Assembly (NCBI RefSeq): GCF_963576545.1
Contig: NC_083651.1
Location: 23,578,248-23,642,247, forward strand
Direction of reading: 5' to 3'
DNA: 64,000 nt
Source of the DNA: Limanda limanda
Lineage: Eukaryota; Chordata; Actinopteri; Pleuronectiformes; Pleuronectidae
Positions 1 through 64,000 of the stretch are shown in pieces (positions within the stretch are counted from its first letter, which is position 1; every line of letters begins with the position of its first letter). The position numbers were made by a program, and so were the translations under genes. The notes beneath the pieces were generated by a model. The model searched no databases. It saw nothing but the letters and a program-made list of their open reading frames with translations, and had not been told where the DNA came from.

Positions 1-180
1 CCAGAGAGAGGACAGAATAAATGCAGGAATAGAAGGAGAGAGAGTTGAATAAATGTGGGAGGGAGAGACAGGCAGGGAGAAATTTGGTGAAAAATCAAAG
101 AGAGGGAGTGAGTGGGGAAAGAGATGTAGATGTGGTATAGGAGAGGGTGAGGAAAAATGAAGAGAAAAAAACCGCTCTCT

Positions 181-1212
181 AATCAGTGAGGGGCTATATG
201 GAGGCGGGCAGAGGTGCCTACTGTAATCCGATACACGTGCGCGCGCCGCGTGCATGCGCCCCGAGACAGGGGACTGAGTGAGCGGTCCTACACACTGCCA
301 CTAACCCGGCGGAGACCGGAGAGGAAGGAGCTGCTGAGAGAGAGAGAGAGAGAGGGAGAGAGACAGAGAGAGAGACATTCGTTCAGCACAGAGAGAGAGA
401 GAGAAGAGAGAGAGAAGGAGGGGGGAGACAGATACGCGTGTTGGAGCGGAGGAGAGCTCAGTTTGGATGAGGAGCGGAGCGGAGAGGCTGCACGATCCTT
501 TTCTCCCGAGCAGCTTTTACGCACGGACACCGGTGCTCCACCTGCCGCCTCCTCCTCCGGGACACCTCCGCCTCCTGCGTCCCCTGGAGCAAGACACGGA
601 ACCGGTCCCCATCCGGACATTATCCCCACAGAACAATCAAAGGGTCGACATTTATTTTAATCACAGGTGCTTTTACCAAGTAGACGCAGAACTTGGAGAT
701 TGAGCCACAGGAGAAGATCTGGGAATATCGAAACAAAAAAGGGAAAGACTTCTTTTACTCCTTTATTTGCCAAACTTTTTTTTTTTTCTGATGGTCCCCG
801 GTGACTCCAACAAGTGATTTTTTTTTTTTACTTTATTTGAATTTTGTAATTTCCCTCTCAGCCGTGTCAGGTCTGTATTCTGACACGCGGACCCGGTGTT
901 GTCGCCTGTGAGCACCGACATGGATTTCGCGACTTTAAAAACGTGTTTACCGGACGATCTGAGCTGATTTCAGGCCAGTTTCACACACTGACACATCCTA
1001 AACGAACATTACAGTTTTACCCACTTTGATATTGTTGGAGAGGAGAACACACGCATTCGTGGAGGAGTCTGGGCACCGGTCGTGTTGCGCACTAGAGAAA
1101 TAGAAGAACTGTGGGAAAGGGAGACTGTTGGATCACAAACTTCTCACATATTAAATCCACAGAAGAAGATAAGAAGTGACTTTTTTATTTCCCACACATC
1201 AGAGGAGAGAAG
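181..1212 (+). promoter_or_regulatory. nrp2: Putative nrp2 promoter and long 5'UTR
   Basis: About 1 kb precedes the nrp2 start codon and shows no coding exon. A CpG-rich patch lies at about 233-272 and an interrupted GA tract at about 337-420. T-rich runs follow near 775-835. The transcription start cannot be placed from sequence. A TATA-like string occurs near 195, but its spacing to any start is unknown. Several short upstream ATGs exist; the strongest is annotated separately. The main ATG at 1213 has A at -3 and G at +4, a good Kozak context. Confidence 0.45.
920..967 (+). promoter_or_regulatory. Upstream ORF in nrp2 5'UTR (15 codons)
   Basis: The ATG at 920 has G at -3 and G at +4, a strong initiation context. 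It opens a 15-residue frame (MDFATLKTCLPDDLS) closed by TGA at 965-967. I see no other ATG between this stop and the nrp2 start at 1213, so reinitiation would favour the main frame. Another tiny frame lies at 791-817 in weaker context. Whether either is in the mature transcript depends on the unknown start site. Confidence 0.4.
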
Positions 1213-56634
<55,422 letters not shown>

Positions 56635-58398
56635 GTAAAGAGCACTCTCTTGCTTATGTGAGATAACAGGAGGTTACACACGTTTCAAATCACTGTGCAC
56701 ACAGATGGACTCACAACTTTGAGCTCACACAGACATAGAAATTCACACAGATAAATGGACTAATACACATAAAAACAAATGCTCTATTAAAACACATTAC
56801 CCATCTACTGGGATCAATATCAATCTTTTCAAAATCTTAAACAGTATATCACCATAATAATATGTATAAATTGTCACAAACTGAACATAAGTAACTGAAA
56901 TGTACAGTGTAAATCATACAATTAATCCTCGTCATCTGCCATCAGTGCATGTTTGGTTGTGTGTTTGAGAACGCACAATATGTGTGTGTTTTTTATCCGT
57001 CATACTTCTCTGTGTCTCTGTACACAAATACAGTAGTACAGTATTTTTCTGTATGCATATGTGTATATAAAGTACACACTCACGTGCATACCACAAAGCG
57101 GATGGTTAAGTAATCATGTTGCTCTATAGGAGATTTGGTATGTCTGGACAGGGATTAACATGTCTAGGTCATGGGACTTTTACTAATAGTGCCCAGCTGT
57201 GTAGTGGTTCTGTATTGTGCTCACAGTCTATTGTGTAAATAACATGTTGTCTAGCTTGTGTTTAGTGAACAGTGATGTGCATGTTATGGTTTGATTTGGT
57301 TTCTATCATCAATCAGTTACAGAAAATATGAATTTAGTTTTTTTCCACTGAATCCAGCTGACTTGAAGCGGGCTGGTCGTGTGTGTGTGTGTGTGTGCGT
57401 GTGTGTGTGGGAAAAACAGTTATAACGTTATGAGAATAAGGACATCATAATACAAACAAATAAATAAATGCGTAACATTACAAGAATAATGTTGTAAATT
57501 TACGTAAATAGTCACAATATTATCTTTTTTTCTCATTAAATTAAGACTTTATTCAGAATTAGTTTTCCATCTGACCCTAATACTCTGTTTTAAATTTGGA
57601 TTGTATAGAACGTAGTTTTGAGAAGAAGAGTTTGCTTACTTAGATAATAATCTTCCTTATTTTCATTTGGGTTTTATGTGAGTGGCAGCGCACAGAATCT
57701 AAACGATCAACTCATCAGCGTGAAACCCTGCCGGCACAATAAAGTAACAGTGAAACATTGACCTTGTCGGTCGAATTCGACGAATGAAGCCAAATCATTT
57801 CCCTTTAATGGAGATACATTTTCATCATATGCTCAATCATGCTGCCAGTAACCTCTGTGACTGCACTGCCAGTGGTTTGCTCTGTCTGCTCGTTATTGAA
57901 CAGAACAACATCATTCACATCGGATCTGCAGCCAATCGCGATCCCAGCGCTGATCCACCTCTTGGCTCCCGGCTGCGTGATTGTCTGCCGGTCGGCCACG
58001 TCTGTGTCTGCGTGCCAGATGTTTGCCCTCTGGATGTAATCCGTGCATTAGACATGATAACAGTTCACTCCCACTTCACATGATCACTGCAGCCACTGCC
58101 CCAGCTACCACCCTTAACACCAGCGCACACACAGCCACACACGGAGATAATTCTGCATCCCAGTGGCTTAGAGCGGTTTGATTTTGTTCAATTTCACTGT
58201 GTCTGGTTTTTAATTGTCTCCAAACAAGGGGAAGTGAGAGTAACAGTGAAAAACGCATGATCTCACTGGATATGCAGTCACAATCCGTCTGCTCGAGCTA
58301 TAACGGAAAACAATAAAACAGGAAAGCACATTAAACAACTACTGAGCGTGTTGTGCTTAATGTTTGTGTGTAAATGGGTGTGTGACTGTGTACGTGTT

Positions 58399-58417
58399 TG
58401 TGTGTGTGTGTGTGTGT

Positions 58418-58450
<33 letters not shown>
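58399..58450. repeat. (GT)n microsatellite
   Basis: GT array with one TATG interruption. Confidence 0.94.
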
Positions 58451-58453
<3 letters not shown>

Positions 58454-58975
58454 GTGTGTGCACACATGTGTGTTTGTGAGCTAGTGTTGAGTTGCAACGG
58501 AAGATAAAATATTCAACAGAGTGCATCAGCTTCAGTCCACTGAACAAAGCTGTTTGCACATAAGTCACAAGCACAAGAATACGCAGACACATTTAAATCC
58601 TTTAACTACAACATTTACACGCACACACACACAAAAGATACATAGTCATTCAGGAAAAAAAAACTCTCTCCACATGAAATCCTACGAGCTTGTTTTTCTC
58701 TCCTCACTCTAAAAACTTTCCATTCGTCTCAACAGGCAGCTTTAAAAACAGCTTGATTATTATTATTTCTTTTACCAAGCAGGATATGAGGCTACCCCAC
58801 ATTTACGACGCACCCTTGATCCTCTATAAAACCCTGGAAGTTCCCTCCCCCCCCCCCCCCCAGTGCCTCGAGCTACATCCCCACCTGTCTCAGCACCGCC
58901 CGCAAACTGAAGGAGGGAATGAATGAAGTGATGAATAAATGAGAAGAGACACTGTGAGGCGATCACATGTTCCCC

Positions 58976-58976
<1 letters not shown>

Positions 58977-59035
<59 letters not shown>
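58977..59035. repeat. (AC)n microsatellite
   Basis: 59 bp of AC. Confidence 0.95.
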
Positions 59036-59037
<2 letters not shown>

Positions 59038-60528
59038 GCAGTGGATGAAGCAATCAGAGTGGCCCTTCTATTATTCAGTGGTTTGTTTCTCTACCTATTT
59101 TTCTTAAGACCCAGAGAGAACACGGACCTCTGCTGGTGACCAGAGTCCAGAGACCCTCCTTTCTTTTTATAAATAGGAATCTGAGATGAGACTATGTAAG
59201 AACATTTTATTTTCAACAAAAGATATCTTGATCACTAGGTTTATGGATTTCTAGGACCATACAGGGAAATTATGCTCAAACTACATACCTGGTTCACTAC
59301 AGGTGGTCTACATGTGGATAATGACAGTGCTGCACGTATCACTAGATACCCCGTGGTTTTGTAATGTGTGATAATATAAGACGGCTTTCAGATTTTTTCC
59401 GTCATTGTTAAAAGTGGCACTGACTAGAGAACCTCTACCAAGAGCCAACAGTCCACTTAAATTCAGTCAAGCTGCTCACACAAATAGAAATCAGTCATCT
59501 TCTTGTGTCTAATAGTTTACATCCAGATCCACTTATTATTCCCTGAGAAATTGGTGAAAACTTGCACTAGGAAAAGAAAGTGATAACATTTGTCTGGATC
59601 GTCCCCAAAATTGAATGGCTTCTGTCTTGGCCCTTGAGCTGTGCTTCCATCAAGTGTCAATAAAAACAGCTCTTGTAGTTTTTGTGCAATCCTGCAAAGA
59701 GAAAGACACACAGCAATGAAAATGTTACCTCCTTGGCAGAAGTAATGAAAAAGTTCTGTTGACTCTTCCCCTGCTGGTGACAGCTATGGTCATGCTTATG
59801 TTGCATTTTATTAATCCTGTGGCTTCAAAACATGATGGATATGATAAAATTCACATTAATATCTAGCCATGCAAATGACTGGTAATACAGTAGTAACTGG
59901 GATAAGAAAACAAGCCTCCTCTGGTTTTCATTCATGTCTGCAAACCAGTGCTTCTGTATTTAGATTTAAGCAGCATTTAGTGTTGCTTAGGCATCATTTA
60001 TTCATCACTCAAAATATAGAAACAAAGACAATATGATACGATGTCAGTTTGAAAAAAACTTATATCCCTTAAATACCATCTTTAACAAACTCGCAGAAAA
60101 CATTGCTTTTCCATTACCGCTGCTGTATTGTTTTCATATTTCACAATGAAGCGCACTGACCTGGCCTTGGGGCTGTAAAACAATTTCCCCACATGGGAGA
60201 GACAATCTCTGCACCCAATTACAATGAAGAAATCCGAAATTACGGATATGGGGGTTCTCAGAGGGGGCACACAGTAATATAGTTTAGCATCTCATTACCG
60301 CGCCAAACCCTCGGTGCGAAAACAGACACAAATCCAGGGTGTTATTGCGGGACTGATTCTAATCATTCATGCCAGCTACGGAGGCAACGTGTAATTTGGG
60401 TCTCGACTTTTGGATGTGAGCAGAGAGCTGCCAGGCGGCCAGATCGGTTCATGTTTTAAATGACTGAGCTATCAGAACATCTGCTATGCACTCATCTCCC
60501 CCGCTCAACACCTAGTGGTTAGCAGGCA

Positions 60529-60622
<94 letters not shown>
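60529..60622. repeat. (CA)n microsatellite, 94 bp
   Basis: Pure CA array directly upstream of a degenerate interspersed repeat. Confidence 0.96.
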
Positions 60623-60626
<4 letters not shown>

Positions 60627-60639
60627 TGCACACACTAGT

Positions 60640-60872
60640 GCTGCAACTCACACTTTTTGTGAGAATCGATTAAACTGTCTATTCTTTTTTAAGATTAATT
60701 GATTAATCAGATAAAAAAGTTTGCGTTAATCCCTTAAGGGGGGGCAGCATCGTCATGTGACTCACACAAGGCACAGGATTGGCTGGTTTACCGACCCCAC
60801 CTCAGGAGACACTGCCACAGTGTGTGCCTTGTATTATAACAGACCCAACTAATCGATGAGTAAATTAGTTGC
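60640..60872. mobile_element. Degenerate GATTAATCGATT-type teleost repeat
   Basis: Begins near TAGTGCTGCAACTCAC, has AATCGATTAAAC and TTAATTGATTAATCAGATAA, and ends near CAACTAATCGATGAGTAAAT and TAGTTGCC. These words fit a very common fish repeat of hAT-like non-autonomous appearance. Its middle part (about 60730-60845) is unrelated. Class is from memory. Confidence 0.45.
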
Positions 60873-61677
60873 CACCTGTTTGGCATAAAGACAAGTGTTT
60901 GTTATCAGTTGTATGTAAGTACACACTTAGTTCCTCGATTCCATTGGAAACTATAGCCGCTGATTTCCAACAAAACCACAGTGATTTACCCCGGTTGGAA
61001 CACCATATCATGGCTGATGGCTTGTTTCTGATGCCTTTCAAAAAAAGATTTGATGTTAGAAGTTGAGGATTGATAGAAAGAAAGAAACCTGTGCAGACCA
61101 GTCGAGTCAAAGGTTAGCCTCAACTGGTTTGTGGACATTTCTTTTTTCATCGTTTGGTTTTCCCCGCTTCTGTCCTTATCAAGTTTGGATATTCGTGCTT
61201 TCATATACTTTCTCTTAATAGACATTGGCCAGTAACTGGGTGAGTGTCCGATCCTCTGGACAACCTGTGGAAATACCAGCTACTGTCAAGGGAATCTTTT
61301 AGTAGAAAACAGATGAGGCCTCTCTCAGAAAAGACAAAGTTGCATGTGAGAAAGTGAAGATTTCTACGAATGTGAAGCAGTTTGTTGATGGAAAATCATT
61401 CAGGGTCACATTTCATGGAAGTTAATGAGGTTCCATCAATCACATGTCGATGATGCTGGACACGGAAAACACGTACACACTCAAAAACACCTCCATAGTT
61501 ACAGCGACTCCCTGCAGGGAATGTTGTTGTTTAGAGGTCTTGTTCCAGAGGTGTTCTGCTGTTGTAGTTTTCCAGCCAATTGTGTGTGTGTGTGTGTGTG
61601 TGTCCAAAGCTGATCGCTTTCACGTGTTTGACGTGGCTCCTGTCCAGGCGCTTCCATGTGATTGGTATCATGTGTCA

Positions 61678-61780
<103 letters not shown>

Positions 61781-62520
61781 GCTGCTTCTGTCTTCTCTCG
61801 CTACTCCGTAGAGATCAATCTGATTACAACACAACATTCACCAATAGTGACAGCAACCAGATTGCAGGATAGTTTTTTTATTCAATGAATGCATAACAAA
61901 TTCATCCTGACGAGTAGTTATAGAGAAACCTATGAGTGGACAAACAACATTATTAAATCATTATTATAAATTGGTTAACTTTTGATAAATGCTGCAGCCA
62001 AAGCCAGACTAATAGAACCTATAACAAACAGCTGAGTAGTAATAGAGTAAATTGCTGTAAGAAACAAAAAGCAGCTGCATGTGTTCTTTAATTTAACAAG
62101 GTTACAGATCTGACCCTGAACTTTTATACCAACGGTTACAAACCCATTAGCAGGAACAGAAAATATTGTTAGACAGGGTGGGGGTGCTTGTGGCTACTGC
62201 TCCCATCAGAGGAATGTAATCACACCCCTCCGTTTCACATCTCAATAAACACAATAGGCCTGAAAATCAAGCAGGAGTCATTTTAAACCATATACAATCA
62301 TGTTGGTTTCACTTCAGAAGGACAGTTCAGTTTATCTTTTCCTCCTGCTGCTCCCTGAGTTATCACACATTGAAACACTTAGGACTGGGCGAAGGTTTAG
62401 TGCTGGTGCCGGAGTGTTTATATGTGTCTGTGTTCAAAAGCGCTTGGGTTTAAATATTTGGGTTTGACTCGCCTTGTCTCTGATGACGTGCCTGCCTCTG
62501 TCTGTCTCTCCTTTATCAGC

Positions 62521-62592
62521 CATCCATCCATCCATCCATCCATCCATCCATCCATCCATCCATCCATCCATCCATCCATCCATCCATCCATC
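62521..62592. repeat. (CATC)n tetranucleotide array
   Basis: About 18 copies of CATC in intron 11. Confidence 0.97.
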
Positions 62593-64000
62593 TGTCCATC
62601 CATTCATCTATCCATTATCCCAAGGCACTTTAAATAGTCAGGTCGAGAGCGTAAAATATTATAGATAAACCCAAAAGTTCCCAAAATGAGCAACACTCAA
62701 GTAAAGGTCAACTGTACGGTCGTAGATCCACTTTGGTTTTTAGTCTACCAGTCAGAACTCAACCTGCTGCCATTCATGAGTAAATTAACAGTCTACAATC
62801 ATTTGTATTATTTGTGTTTTCGTGCTCACATCTCCTGCTATTCATTAACGTCTGTTACGTTGGCAAACCACGGGGATAAAAGACTTTTACATATTTTCAG
62901 TGATGTTCAGAGAAAAACAAGACTTGTGAATTTTTAATACATGACCCAAAATGCAATATCCCTACTGTTTAATATCGCCAAAAAACTACTGATTGGATCG
63001 TGGAAGCCGTTAAAAAAAATATATCCTTGTTCACATCGCTTTGAAATCTAGAAAGTTGTCCCTCTCTTCTCCAGAGAATTTAATGGCCCACTTGCTTAAT
63101 GGCTCGTGCTTCACTTCAGCACGACTCCTTTGTAGTTGACTGCGGTTCAATGCCAGCAGCCTCTTTTTTATCATCTGGGTTGTTGTCGTACTCAGTTTGA
63201 CACTTAAGGCTGTAATTACAATCGCGTACCTTGCAGAGCTTTGTTGCACAGTGGACTAACGAGCAATTCACTGTCAGTAGTTTTCCTGACATAAAGAGAA
63301 AGACTTTGCCTCTTCTCTCTCAGCTGTGGAGCTTGGGGCTCGGCCTTGTAGCTACGCTCTGTAATCGACGGCCCTTTTTAACCACAGTTATGCGCTTTAG
63401 TCATCTGCCTCCAATAGATTTTTGCCAGGTTCCATAAACTGGCCTTCCACCGTCTACTAGGCATTAAAACCTGTGGTCCAGTGCTGCACTTAACCATAAA
63501 ACCAGATATTAGCTGGCTGTACAATGGGCTAATTAGGCATTTAGTCTGGAATGGGTTTCCTGCTGTAAAGAACTCCTTCTCCTTCCCACTCATCTTCAGA
63601 AGAGGGAGCCATAATTAGTCCAAGCACTTTAAGCGACATACAAATCAATCCAGCACTTTGGGTTTTTAAGTACAGTTTGTCTGATTTCCCATTTAGGTCT
63701 GTGGCAGGATTTCAATCCCTAAAACACTCGTGTTTTCCGCCAGTTCTTCTCATTTGATGTCATAGTTAACATTTTACTTCATAATCTCAGCTTTTTAACG
63801 CTTGTATCCAAGTTTCCTTTCACTTGGAACTCGTTCTCTCTCAGCCAGCTTTTTGATGCATTGCAGACAGCAAGGGATGCACAAACATGAGTTTTAGTTA
63901 GAAAGATACGATGTGTTTTCAGGAATTCTACTTACAATAAATACCTGCAGCGAACTACTTAGCCAGTGGTAACACAGCTAGTCACAGTCATTAAATATCA

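Noticed and set aside
214..660. Long open frame over the GA-rich 5' region
   Set aside because: It starts at a non-ATG codon, its composition follows the GA repeat, and no family is recognised. It lies in the nrp2 promoter/5'UTR.
62521..62592. CRISPR-like or protein-coding tetranucleotide array
   Set aside because: Pure CATC microsatellite without spacers; the frames are His-Pro-Ser-Ile type slippage products.

Overview
This window is eukaryotic, from a teleost fish. The introns are long, carry GT-AG splice sites, and are full of dinucleotide microsatellites: AC/GT and GA/CT runs of 50 to 260 bp, two TCTTC pentamer arrays, a TCC array and an ATCC array. Several degenerate repeats of kinds common in teleost genomes are also present. 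No prokaryotic features, tRNA gene, rRNA gene or CRISPR array were seen.

Almost the whole window is the 5' two-thirds of one neuropilin gene on the + strand. It runs from a long GA-rich promoter/5'UTR (about 181-1212) through eleven coding exons (1213-56634) and then into an intron that reaches the window end. The joined exons stay in frame across every splice junction (595 codons plus one base). They encode a signal peptide, two CUB domains (a1, a2) and two F5/8C discoidin domains (b1, b2). The MAM domain, transmembrane helix and cytoplasmic tail must lie beyond base 64000. Many sequence blocks match neuropilin-2 better than neuropilin-1, and from residue 149 on the numbering appears to coincide with human NRP2. 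The paralogue (nrp2a or nrp2b) cannot be decided here.

Inside intron 3, on the opposite strand, sits a complete second gene (32052 down to 29771). It has six coding exons and 467 residues. Its C-terminal half is a TCF/LEF-type HMG box followed by a basic tail. Its N-terminal half has no recognisable beta-catenin-binding region and instead carries about four and a half tandem copies of a 51-residue repeat. Its introns interrupt the HMG box in the way I recall for TCF/LEF genes, so it looks like an intron-containing duplicate and not a retrocopy. Its upstream region (about 32340-32700) looks like a CpG-containing, possibly bidirectional promoter with tandem CRE-like half-sites and an ETS-like site. 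This divergent nested TCF/LEF-like gene is the most unusual object in the window.

The remaining sequence is intronic. It holds microsatellites, a few degenerate interspersed repeats and some high-complexity stretches that could be conserved non-coding elements, which only alignment to other fish can decide.
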